Part shown: piece after piece, positions 1 to 6,244 of the stretch
Position numbering within the stretch: the first letter of the stretch is position 1
Layout: each line of letters starts with the position of its first letter
Source: JBHENC01 sp051000345
GTDB lineage: Bacteria > Acidobacteriota > Blastocatellia > Pyrinomonadales > Pyrinomonadaceae
Direction: 5' to 3'
Assembly: GCA_051000345.1 (NCBI GenBank)
Contig: JBPCOJ010000096.1
Location: forward strand, 1-9,185
Length of the DNA: 9,185 nt
The notes under the pieces: model-generated
The model's input: the letters and a program-made list of their open reading frames with translations, nothing else
Told to the model about the DNA's origin: nothing
The model's database searches: none
Position numbers and translations under genes: made by a program

Positions 1-580
1 GATTCACAGAGCCGTGCGGGTACGAAACATTTGTCACAGCGCGTCCGGTGAAGTCTTCGAGTCGTCGGCGGCTCTCGCTTAATTCCTTTTGCAGCGTTGC
101 ATCGTCACATTCAGCGAGCCGTATATGAGTCGCGCCGTGTGCGCCGATGGTGACGTTCGACAGGGCGCTCAATTCCTTCAATTCGGCAACGCTCAAATAA
201 TTGTCCGAAGTTTTGCCGATGAACGAGGAAGTAACAAAGACCGTGAAAGGGATGTTACGCCTGAGAAGAATCGGCGCGGCGACGTGCAGATTATCCCTAT
301 ACCCGTCATCGAAGGTCACTGTCACGCGTCGAAGCGCTGTGGCGGAGTTTTGCGTATCGTCGAAAGCCGCGAGATGAAAGTTCTGCGCCTCGCTCGATAA
401 AATGTCCATGTGGCTCTCAAACAATCGCGGATTGATGCTGATGCCGTAGCGATCATGCGCGAGGCGTGTGCCGACGGCGTGATAAAGCAGTATGCGAGAG
501 CCAGCGCGCGGCGCATTCCGTTTTCGCGCTAGCGAGCAAGCTTCGGAGACGAGGCGCGTTGTCGCTCTTTTCCAATTCAT
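1..580 (-). CDS. Polysaccharide deacetylase (NodB domain), C-terminus cut off by the window edge
   Basis: The minus-strand frame stays open from an ATG at 580-578 to the left edge, giving 193 residues. An LLYHAVG strand at about 31-37 is typical of the start of carbohydrate esterase 4 enzymes. The NodB motifs follow: TFDDGY at about 89-94 (D91 and D92 as catalytic base and metal ligand), HGATH at 148-152 (H148 and H152, the HxxxH metal ligands), and SYPHG at 186-190 in the position of motif 3 (usually RxPYG or YPFG). The last motifs (the Leu/His region) lie outside the window. The family removes N-acetyl groups from GlcNAc-containing glycans using a divalent metal. The first 26 residues are basic and contain no convincing signal peptide. 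An in-frame TGA at 589-587 restricts the start to ATG 580 or TTG 586. No Shine-Dalgarno is visible. It is divergent from the methyltransferase gene and probably tailors the glycan made by the neighbouring genes; the substrate is inferred. Confidence 0.9.
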   Translation of the reverse strand, partial: MNWKRATTRLVSEACSLARKRNAPRAGSRILLYHAVGTRLAHDRYGISINPRLFESHMDILSSEAQNFHLAAFDDTQNSATALRRVTVTFDDGYRDNLHVAAPILLRRNIPFTVFVTSSFIGKTSDNYLSVAELKELSALSNVTIGAHGATHIRLAECDDATLQKELSESRRRLEDFTGRAVTNVSYPHGSVN

Positions 581-590
581 AGCCAATCAA

Positions 591-619
591 TTTATACGCG
601 TGACAGTGAGACACAAACG
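591..619 (-). promoter_or_regulatory. Possible promoter of the deacetylase gene
   Basis: On the minus strand a TATAAA box (596-591) lies 10 bases before the ATG at 580. A poor -35 candidate, CGTTTG (619-614), is 17 bases upstream. The short distance and lack of a Shine-Dalgarno leave at most a 3-4 base leader. Only the -10 match is good, so this is tentative. Confidence 0.3.
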
Positions 620-629
620 AACGCGTTTG
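614..629. promoter_or_regulatory. Inverted repeat in the divergent intergenic region, possible operator
   Basis: CAAACG (614-619) and CGTTTG (624-629) form a perfect 6-bp inverted repeat around the 4-base centre AACG. It lies between two divergent genes and overlaps the -35 position proposed for the deacetylase, which suits a regulator site. A 6-bp inverted repeat can also occur by chance. Confidence 0.22.
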
Positions 630-697
630 CGTTGGGGGCAAATCTTGAATGACAATAGCAACACGAACTTCAAATTTCAGACGACAGAGCTTATTCA

Positions 698-1450
698 TTG
701 ACGCATAAAAAATCTGCTTTACCGGATTGGCGGGAGGTCGCTAAAAAATTCATTCCGCCGGAAATCTATCGCCCGCTGCGCATCTGGTGGAATCGACGCC
801 GTCCCATCGAGTGGGAAAATTTGCGGCGCTTGACGCCCGTCAGCCGCGTCTTCGGCTTTGATCGCGGCGTAAGTATTGACCGCCGCTACATCGAAGCTTT
901 TATGCACAAGCACGAGGCGGATATTCGCGGGCGCGTGCTGGAAATTCGTGACCCGCTTTACACACAAAAGTTCGGCGCGAATCGAGTAACGCATTCCGAT
1001 GTGCTGCATGTGGCGGCGGGCAATCCGGCGGCAACCATCATCGGCGACCTCGCAACCGGCGAAGGCATACCTATAAACACCTTCGACTGCATGATCGTGA
1101 CGCAGACTTTTCAATTGATCTACGACGTACAAAGCGCCGTGCGCAATTGCTATGCGGCGCTCAAGCCCGGCGGCGTGCTGCTCGCAACGTTTCCCTGCCT
1201 GCATCAAATCAGCCGCTACGATATGGATCGATGGGGCGACTACTGGCGATTCACGACGCGCTCGGCGCAAAAGCTTTGCGAAGAAGTTTTTCCGGCGGCG
1301 AACATCGAAGTCGCAGGCTACGGCAACGTGCTCGTCGCCATCGCTTCGATTCACGGCATGGCGCTTCAGGATTTAGACGAAGGCGAACTCGATTACCACG
1401 ACCCGGATTACGACATTGTCATCGCGGTGCGGGCGGTGAAGCCCGTTTGA
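698..1450 (+). CDS. SAM-dependent methyltransferase-like protein (type 11-like)
   Basis: 250 residues. The fold is recognisable as a class I methyltransferase: GRVLEI at about 78-83 ends strand 1 with the acidic E82, GDLAT at 116-120 follows strand 3, FDCMIVTQTFQLIYD at 129-143 is strand 4, and LKPGGVLLATFP at 155-166 is the usual post-strand-4 motif. DRWGDYWRFT at 177-186 is typical of a subgroup found beside glycosyltransferases in polysaccharide clusters. The glycine-rich SAM loop (GxGxG) is replaced by EIRDPLYTQKFG, a known feature of that subgroup as I recall it, so SAM binding and activity are not certain. The start is TTG 698, the only usable in-frame start between the TAG at 656-658 and the conserved region; only a weak purine stretch (AGAG) precedes it. 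It points against the rest of the locus and is convergent with the glycosyltransferase gene. Its likely role is O-methylation of a sugar; the substrate cannot be told. Confidence 0.85.
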   Translation: MTHKKSALPDWREVAKKFIPPEIYRPLRIWWNRRRPIEWENLRRLTPVSRVFGFDRGVSIDRRYIEAFMHKHEADIRGRVLEIRDPLYTQKFGANRVTHSDVLHVAAGNPAATIIGDLATGEGIPINTFDCMIVTQTFQLIYDVQSAVRNCYAALKPGGVLLATFPCLHQISRYDMDRWGDYWRFTTRSAQKLCEEVFPAANIEVAGYGNVLVAIASIHGMALQDLDEGELDYHDPDYDIVIAVRAVKPV

Positions 1451-1486
1451 GGCTTCTTCCTTAAATGTTCCACGCTTGAATACTTC

Positions 1487-1506
1487 GCTTCGTTCTTATG
1501 CGAAGC
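1487..1506. terminator. Short hairpin between two convergent genes
   Basis: GCTTCG (1487-1492) and CGAAGC (1501-1506) can pair around an 8-base loop. It sits between the stop at 1450 and the convergent stop at 1508, where a two-way terminator would be expected. The stem is short, and the strongest T-run (about 1521-1529) is 15 bases beyond it, so it is not a good intrinsic terminator. Confidence 0.25.
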
Positions 1507-1507
1507 T

Positions 1508-2755
1508 TTATGCGGCGGCGCTTTTTTTCGCTTGCACTTCTGTTTCGATCAAGTCGCTCATGCGCGCGAAAGTTGCTCCCCAATCGCCCAGCGCAGCAAC
1601 CTCTCTTCGTCGCTCGATTGTCCGCTCATCCTTCGGCGAACGCAGCGCCTCTTCAACGCAGTGCAGAAATTCTCCGGCCTGCTGAGCGGCGGTCAGCAAA
1701 ACATCGTGCCGCCGGTTAAATTCGCAGACGGACGGCAGTTTCGTCGAGACGACGGGCTTTCCGACTGCGAGATACTCATTGATCTTCGTCGGCACAACCG
1801 TCGCCGTGTACAAGCTTTCCGCATACGGAACAATGCACACGTCGAACTCGCGTATGTAGCGAACCAATTCCCCATGCGGTTTCTGTCCCGTCAGATGCAC
1901 GTTTGGCAGCGCAGCAAATTCCGTCAACTCCGTCTGAATCGCGCCGACGAAAACCCACGACCACAAAGGCCGCGCGCGCGCCATCTCCGCCAACATGCGA
2001 AAGTCTATGTGCCTGTGCAGTCCGCCGACATAGCCGATAACGGGACGCGCCAACTCCGGCAAAACGCTCTCGGACAATTGCCCGCGCGCGCCGTTCGATG
2101 AATTATCCGATGATGCACCGCGCGCCTTTTTTTCGAGCGGGAACGCCTTCAAATCGACGCCGAATGGAAACACATGAACGTTTCGTGACCACTGCGCGCA
2201 ACTCGCGGCTAAGGCTGTGTGCGTTGCAAAGACCACGTCGCTCGATTCGAGCACGGCCTGCTCGCTTTGCTTCAGTTGGCTGACGCGCGGCGTTAGTTGC
2301 GCGAAATTATCGACGCAGTAATAAACGACGACGCTTTGGGGCTGGCGCAGTAAGTTGATGAGATCGAGCGCCGTATCAGTCGGCAAATATGTCCAGATGA
2401 CATCGCCGCGCATTCCCAAACGGCGCGCGGCGCGGCGAATGGCGGGCAATAGAATTTTGCGATTGATTCGACGCTGCCAATTCGAGCCGAATGGCGGCAG
2501 AATCAGCGGCGAGCACACATAAATATTGGAAGCGACTTCGCGCACGCCGCTCGAACCCAAGGATCGCGTCCAGCGCTTGAGCCGCGCCCATACGCGCGAG
2601 GCATCCTTGATTCCGGGCGCGCGCACTCCCGTGTTTTCAATGTATAAAACACGGTTTCCGGCGTCGGCGAAACGCTTGGTAATTTCCTGATGACCCTGCC
2701 ACAGGAAATCCCACTCGATGCTGGAGATGCAGATAATGTCTTGCCCGCTAATCAA
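1508..2755 (-). CDS. Glycosyltransferase, GT-B fold (GT4-type, TuaH-like)
   Basis: 415 residues. The N-terminal IICISSIEWDFLWQGHQEI (about 7-25), then VLYIENTGVR at 36-45 and YYCVDNF at 145-151, match the acceptor-side Rossmann domain of TuaH/WsaF-like glycosyltransferases. HVFPFGVD (194-201) ends that half. A Ser/Gly/Glu-rich stretch at about 208-234 looks like a flexible linker. The donor domain begins with RPVIGYVGGLH (237-247), continues with NVHLTGQKPHGEL (285-297) and ends in VPTKINEYLAVGKPVV (321-336), where K324 and E327 are the expected nucleotide-sugar contacts. No membrane segment is seen, so it is cytoplasmic or peripheral. It would add a sugar to the lipid-linked repeat unit; donor and linkage are unknown. 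The start is TTG 2755, 9 bases after the flippase stop, with an in-frame TAA (that same stop) directly upstream and no Shine-Dalgarno, so translation probably depends on the flippase. Confidence 0.88.
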   Translation of the reverse strand: MISGQDIICISSIEWDFLWQGHQEITKRFADAGNRVLYIENTGVRAPGIKDASRVWARLKRWTRSLGSSGVREVASNIYVCSPLILPPFGSNWQRRINRKILLPAIRRAARRLGMRGDVIWTYLPTDTALDLINLLRQPQSVVVYYCVDNFAQLTPRVSQLKQSEQAVLESSDVVFATHTALAASCAQWSRNVHVFPFGVDLKAFPLEKKARGASSDNSSNGARGQLSESVLPELARPVIGYVGGLHRHIDFRMLAEMARARPLWSWVFVGAIQTELTEFAALPNVHLTGQKPHGELVRYIREFDVCIVPYAESLYTATVVPTKINEYLAVGKPVVSTKLPSVCEFNRRHDVLLTAAQQAGEFLHCVEEALRSPKDERTIERRREVAALGDWGATFARMSDLIETEVQAKKSAAA

Positions 2756-2764
2756 TGTTTTTGT

Positions 2765-4348
2765 TTACGACGCATTGCCGCGAAGGATTAAGGTTTGGAA
2801 CCTGACAGGAAGCATAGATGACAGCGCCGGACGCGCCATGCACCACACAAACGGCGCGAAGACGACAAGCGCGAACGCGATGGCAAGCAGCGGCGGCGCG
2901 CCCGACAGTAAGGCGCAAAGTCCGACGGCGTAAGCTGCCAGACCGATCAGAAAAGGCCGCAGGAGCGCTTGCAACGGAAATTTGATGCCGATCTTGCTCG
3001 CCAAAAGAATGCAGCACGCGGCCAGCAAATAATCGGACACGACGGTTGCCAGCGCCGTGCCGGTGACGCTCCACTGCCGCGTAAAAATGAACAGCAGCAA
3101 GAAACGCGGCACAAGCGTCAGCACTATCAGATAAAGGACAAAACGATTTCTCGTCGAACCCGTTAGCACAGATATAAAGGGAATGGTGACGGCTGATGCG
3201 AGCAGGCTCGGCGCCATCATCAACAAGGCCGGAGCCGCCTGCACGAACCCGCCGCCGAATATCGAGCGCACAATCATCGCCGGAGCAAGCATGAGCATGA
3301 CCGTCACGAGTGCTGCGAACAAACCGAATGCGCCGATCATCGCGCGGTTCAAGTTCGCGCTTTTTTCCGCGCCGCCGATTGCCGCGCGCGTCGCCGCAGG
3401 CACTAACACCCAAGCGATTTGCGTCGGCATCCTGAGCGCCGCCTGTATCACGACAATCGCCGCCGCATACGTCCCCATCGCGCTTGCGCCCAACTGCGAA
3501 CCGACTACCCAGCGGTCACTCCATGTCGAAAAAACCGTGAAGAAAATAAAAGCCGCAGCGGGCAGCAAATCCTTCACGATTGGCTGCAACTCTTTGAGCG
3601 CCGCTGGGACAGCGAGCAACTTATCGCGCCACAACAGCCAGCACGCGATCAGTCCCGAACAAACATAAGAAGCGGCGACGGCTCCCCAAATCGGCAGCCA
3701 CAATATTTCCATGCGGCGCAGCAGCACATACGCAACCATCATCAGCGGCCCCAGCAAACTGATTGCAATCATCGGAAGCGGGCGCAGCAAACCGGAGTAG
3801 ATTCCCTGCGCGCAATCGGACACGACCGCGCACAGTAGTATCAAAGGCAGCGCGACGGCGAAACCGCGCCCGATGTCTACGTTCAAATAACTCTCGATTC
3901 GTATTGCGCTCAGGCTCAACGAAACGCCCGCCGCGAGCGCCAGCAGAAGCACCGCGCAAAGAGTCGTTGAACAAACACGGCGCAAAGCTTCGTGACGGTT
4001 CGCTTCTTCTTCGGCGGCGACGTGTTTGGCTAAAGCAATCGGCAATCCGAAAGTGCAAAGCGTCGTTGCAACGAAGACCAGCATGTTAGCGGCGACGAAG
4101 ACGGCATAGCCCGGCGGCCCGCCGTTGCGCGCAATGCCTATGCTCGCCAGCATATTAACGCCCATCGTCATCATCGAACCGATGCCTGTGATTGAAACGG
4201 TGGACGTCAGACGCCGCGCAAACACTGATGCGGCAGCGGAAGAAGAGGCCGCGTGACGCGCGTGCGACACGAAATGTCCTTGCGCCGTCGGCGTTTCTTC
4301 CGCCGCAGTCGCTGCCGACAACATTTCTGCGCGTCGCGTATCAATCAA
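2765..4348 (-). CDS. Polysaccharide flippase, Wzx-like (MOP superfamily)
   Basis: 527 residues, mostly hydrophobic, with roughly 12-14 membrane helices after a soluble Ala/Ser/Thr-rich N-terminus of about 45 residues. The first helices (TSTVSITGIGSMMTMGVNML, then a PGYAVFVAANMLVF segment) and TFGLPIALAKHVA follow the usual Wzx/RfbX pattern. SDRWVVGSQLGASAMGTYAAA near the middle is the helix 7-8 motif of this family (D in a 'sD...lg..lG.yaaa' context). Length is slightly above the usual 420-500, mostly because of the N-terminus. The protein would flip undecaprenyl-linked repeat units to the outer face of the inner membrane. TTG 4348 has AAAAGGG 9 bases upstream; ATG 4324 (residue 9) is an alternative without a visible ribosome site. 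The next gene follows after 9 bases. Confidence 0.9.
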   Translation of the reverse strand: MIDTRRAEMLSAATAAEETPTAQGHFVSHARHAASSSAAASVFARRLTSTVSITGIGSMMTMGVNMLASIGIARNGGPPGYAVFVAANMLVFVATTLCTFGLPIALAKHVAAEEEANRHEALRRVCSTTLCAVLLLALAAGVSLSLSAIRIESYLNVDIGRGFAVALPLILLCAVVSDCAQGIYSGLLRPLPMIAISLLGPLMMVAYVLLRRMEILWLPIWGAVAASYVCSGLIACWLLWRDKLLAVPAALKELQPIVKDLLPAAAFIFFTVFSTWSDRWVVGSQLGASAMGTYAAAIVVIQAALRMPTQIAWVLVPAATRAAIGGAEKSANLNRAMIGAFGLFAALVTVMLMLAPAMIVRSIFGGGFVQAAPALLMMAPSLLASAVTIPFISVLTGSTRNRFVLYLIVLTLVPRFLLLFIFTRQWSVTGTALATVVSDYLLAACCILLASKIGIKFPLQALLRPFLIGLAAYAVGLCALLSGAPPLLAIAFALVVFAPFVWCMARPALSSMLPVRFQTLILRGNAS

Positions 4349-4357
4349 TTCGATGAA

Positions 4358-4364
4358 CCCTTTT
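4358..4364 (-). promoter_or_regulatory. Ribosome binding site supporting the TTG start of the flippase
   Basis: AAAAGGG on the minus strand, 9 bases before TTG 4348. It is the best Shine-Dalgarno-like site in the window and favours TTG 4348 over ATG 4324. Confidence 0.4.
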
Positions 4365-4431
4365 GTGTTGTTTGATAATTGTCTTGCGGTAAATCAATCT
4401 ACGGGCGCGGGAAGCGAAAAAGATTTCAGTA

Positions 4432-4524
4432 TCACTTCATTCGCAGAGCAGCGATTTCCTTATTCACGCGGTCAATCTTTTCAGTCGAATTGTTCGAGTC
4501 GTTCGAGTCGTTCGCTTCGCCCAT
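4432..4524 (-). CDS. Candidate 30-residue micro-ORF, Asn/Asp/Ser-rich with helical end
   Basis: ATG 4524 to TGA 4434-4432. The ATG overlaps the stop of the upstream micro-ORF by one base (TGATG). The peptide begins MGEA, has a repeat NDSNDSNNS coded by a 9-bp tandem repeat, and ends in a charged, probably helical stretch EKIDRVNKEIAALRMK. No family is recognised. A shift of one frame would join it to the upstream ORF as a protein of about 62 residues, so it may be the second half of a broken or frameshifted gene. It may also be chance, as 30 codons is well within random expectation. Confidence 0.2.
   Translation of the reverse strand: MGEANDSNDSNNSTEKIDRVNKEIAALRMK
4492..4514. repeat. 9-bp tandem repeat, about 2.5 copies
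   Basis: GTTCGAGTC occurs at 4492-4500 and 4501-4509, followed by GTTCG. On the minus strand it encodes the Asn-Asp-Ser repeat of the 30-residue ORF. It is a short slippage-type repeat. Confidence 0.6.
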
Positions 4525-4625
4525 CAATCGCCCGGAAGAGCGCCATCCCGATCATCGAAACTTTCGAGGATGAGCGCGCCCGCGCACAAAGGGCAGACGA
4601 TCATTTGCAGAAAACTTTTTTTCAT
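4524..4625 (-). CDS. Candidate 33-residue micro-ORF with a CPLC motif
   Basis: ATG 4625 to TGA 4526-4524, overlapping the ligase stop by one base (TGATG), a common coupling arrangement. The sequence begins MKKSFLQMIVCPLCAGALIL and ends in an acidic stretch. The CxxC resembles the first half of a Trm112-like or other zinc ribbon, but the second Cys pair is missing. Codon choice resembles the neighbours. A run of seven A follows the ATG, which is a place where polymerase or sequencing slippage could occur. It could be a real small protein, a remnant of a zinc-ribbon gene, or chance. Confidence 0.3.
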   Translation of the reverse strand: MKKSFLQMIVCPLCAGALILESFDDRDGALPGD

Positions 4626-6244
4626 CAAAGCTTTTCCGGCGCTGTCGGCAATATAGGCAACGTCGCGGCTGGCGTTGTCGCCGATTGTGGTGGGAGAACG
4701 CTGTTATTGCTACTACTACTGCTGCTGCGACGACGGCGACGCCGATGCTGCCCGCCGCTTCTGCTTGAGCGGCGCGAGTGTTGTTCAACGCGCCCGTTCA
4801 AGGTAGCGAGCGCCGCCATTACGAGAAACAGCAAAGCATTTGAGGTCGTGTGTAGAGTAAAATCGAAAAAGCTATGCACCAACACGGCGAAGCATCCGGC
4901 GAGCGCGCCCGTCGCCACGCCACTGCGAAAAACGTCTTCGCTCTCGCGCCGCGCAAATCCCATCCGAAACAGCATCACAATAAAAAACAGGCCGAGCACT
5001 GCGCCGATCACGCCCGCGTCCGTGAGCACCTGTAAATAATCGTTGTGAACTTGTTCAAGACGCAGCACCGCGCCGTTAGCCGAATCGAACTGCGTGTAAG
5101 CAGTGCCGAACGCGCCGAGACCCGTTCCCGTCAGCGGATGATGGCGTATTACTTCGAGCGCGGCGCTCCAGAAATGCGTGCGCCCGTTTGTCGGATCGTC
5201 CGCATTGATTGTTCCGACGAAACGGCTCAACACGGATTCGCCGCCGACAAACACGACGCCGCCGAGCAATCCTAAGAACAACGCGAGGCCGACTCCCGCG
5301 CGGATCATCGCGGCGCGCACGCGTCTTCGCCGTCCTTCCGTTTCGTTCAAATCTTTTTCGCCGCGCCTTGCACGCGCGCCGATGCCCGCCACGCCGACCA
5401 GAAAACAGATTAATGCGAAAAGGCTGATGATGCCGCCGCGCGAATTCGTCAGAATCAACGCGACGCCCATAATGACCACCGCAAAAATGTAGAGCGGGCG
5501 TTTGTCGCTCTCCGTCGCGCCGGAAAAAAGCAGGCCGAGCGGCAGCGCCAGCGTCATTTCCATGTATCCCGCAAAGTGATGGCGATTAATAAAGGGGCCG
5601 AACGGCGTGCTCACTCCGCCCAATTCGCGTAGGCCGTAGATTTTCGTCGGGCTGACGAAGGACTGCACCAGCCCGAAAATGGCGAGCAGGAAACCGAAGA
5701 TCGTGATGGTGCGCACCAGAAGCAGCAAGCGGCGCGGGCTGTCCGTGAAGGCCAGCGTCGCCGCGAAATAAATCAGCAGCGAAAGAACTTGCACGAGCAC
5801 CATGCGCGTCGAATACGGATCGAGCGAGAGGCTGCGCGAAGCATTTGCCAGAGCGTCAGTAGCGCGCGCGCCGCCGAGCGGAAGAAGTTGCGCGAATCCG
5901 ATGACGCACAATCCGATGAGCGGCCATTGCAGAGCATTGCGGCTCAGGCGCAACACTCCCGTGCGCCACGCATCCGCCGCCCATAATATGACGACCAGCG
6001 CCGCGCCGATTTCAAAAAGTGCGAGCGACCAAGAATGCACAGTGCCGTAAGCCAGCGTCGAAAGCACAACGGCGAGGCACACGACGAGCACGATAAAGCG
6101 GCTCGCCAGCGTATGCCCGATCTCGCTTTCGCTTTCAGCGCGTGGCGATGCGCTCGCTTTATTTCGGCGCGGAGTTGCTGCCGCTATTATCGCGGCGTCG
6201 CTCTGAAGAGTTTCCGCCGATGCGTTGGAGAGTAAAGTCGTCAT
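4625..6244 (-). CDS. O-antigen ligase/polymerase family membrane protein (Wzy_C)
   Basis: 539 residues. A soluble Ala/Ser-rich N-terminus of about 48 residues is followed by some 10-12 membrane helices from RFIVLVVCLAVVLSTLAYG onwards. Family marks: FGPFINRHHFAGYMEM (215-230), NSRGGIISL (267-275), and the large outer-loop region GRTHFWSAALEVIRHHPLTG (354-373) with GLGAFGTAY (375-383) and EQVHNDYLQVLTDAGVIG (397-414). Arg355 and His400 match conserved positions of Wzy_C. The family polymerises lipid-linked repeat units or transfers the glycan to an acceptor at the outer face of the inner membrane; which of the two applies cannot be told. From about residue 484 the protein ends in a polar tail with six Arg (501-506), six Ser (507-512) and a Pro/Thr-rich end, likely cytoplasmic and unlike the family. 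ATG 6244 has no Shine-Dalgarno but a TATAAT 5 bases upstream. The first 86 bases overlap the TPR gene, so a later start is possible, though no ATG lies near the first helix. Confidence 0.9.
   Translation of the reverse strand: MTTLLSNASAETLQSDAAIIAAATPRRNKASASPRAESESEIGHTLASRFIVLVVCLAVVLSTLAYGTVHSWSLALFEIGAALVVILWAADAWRTGVLRLSRNALQWPLIGLCVIGFAQLLPLGGARATDALANASRSLSLDPYSTRMVLVQVLSLLIYFAATLAFTDSPRRLLLLVRTITIFGFLLAIFGLVQSFVSPTKIYGLRELGGVSTPFGPFINRHHFAGYMEMTLALPLGLLFSGATESDKRPLYIFAVVIMGVALILTNSRGGIISLFALICFLVGVAGIGARARRGEKDLNETEGRRRRVRAAMIRAGVGLALFLGLLGGVVFVGGESVLSRFVGTINADDPTNGRTHFWSAALEVIRHHPLTGTGLGAFGTAYTQFDSANGAVLRLEQVHNDYLQVLTDAGVIGAVLGLFFIVMLFRMGFARRESEDVFRSGVATGALAGCFAVLVHSFFDFTLHTTSNALLFLVMAALATLNGRVEQHSRRSSRSGGQHRRRRRRSSSSSSNNSVLPPQSATTPAATLPILPTAPEKL
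4701..4750. repeat. Trinucleotide low-complexity tract inside the ligase gene
   Basis: Consecutive CTA/CTG and CGA/CGG-type triplets; on the minus strand they code for the Arg6-Ser6 stretch of the ligase tail (CGN codons, then AGC/AGT codons). Mixed codons show it is imperfect, as for an ageing microsatellite. Confidence 0.6.

Noticed and set aside
89..400. 103-codon plus-strand ORF at the left edge
   Set aside because: It lies opposite the NodB motifs of the deacetylase, which is the real gene.
453..698. 81-codon minus-strand ORF covering the divergent intergenic region
   Set aside because: Out of frame with the deacetylase and lacking any recognisable pattern; its C-terminal part is the shifted reading of the deacetylase N-terminus.
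719..1354. 211-codon minus-strand ORF opposite the methyltransferase
   Set aside because: Mirror of the GC-rich codon pattern; no motifs, while the plus strand shows clear methyltransferase motifs.
2748..3413. 221-codon minus-strand ORF overlapping the flippase in another frame
   Set aside because: Arg/Ala/His-rich composition typical of an out-of-frame reading; the flippase frame gives a proper multi-helix membrane protein.
4701..4750. Triplet tract considered as part of a CRISPR or intergenic repeat array
   Set aside because: There are no spaced repeats; it is an in-frame coding low-complexity tract.
4552..4788. 78-codon minus-strand ORF with a hydrophobic Val/Ala stretch (possible small membrane protein)
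   Set aside because: The stretch comes from reading the trinucleotide tract of the ligase gene in another frame; no start signal supports it.
4353..5039. 228-codon plus-strand ORF opposite the ligase tail and gap
   Set aside because: Its peptide is low-complexity Leu/Arg from the reverse of the trinucleotide tract and has no family pattern; the ligase motifs on the other strand decide the coding frame.
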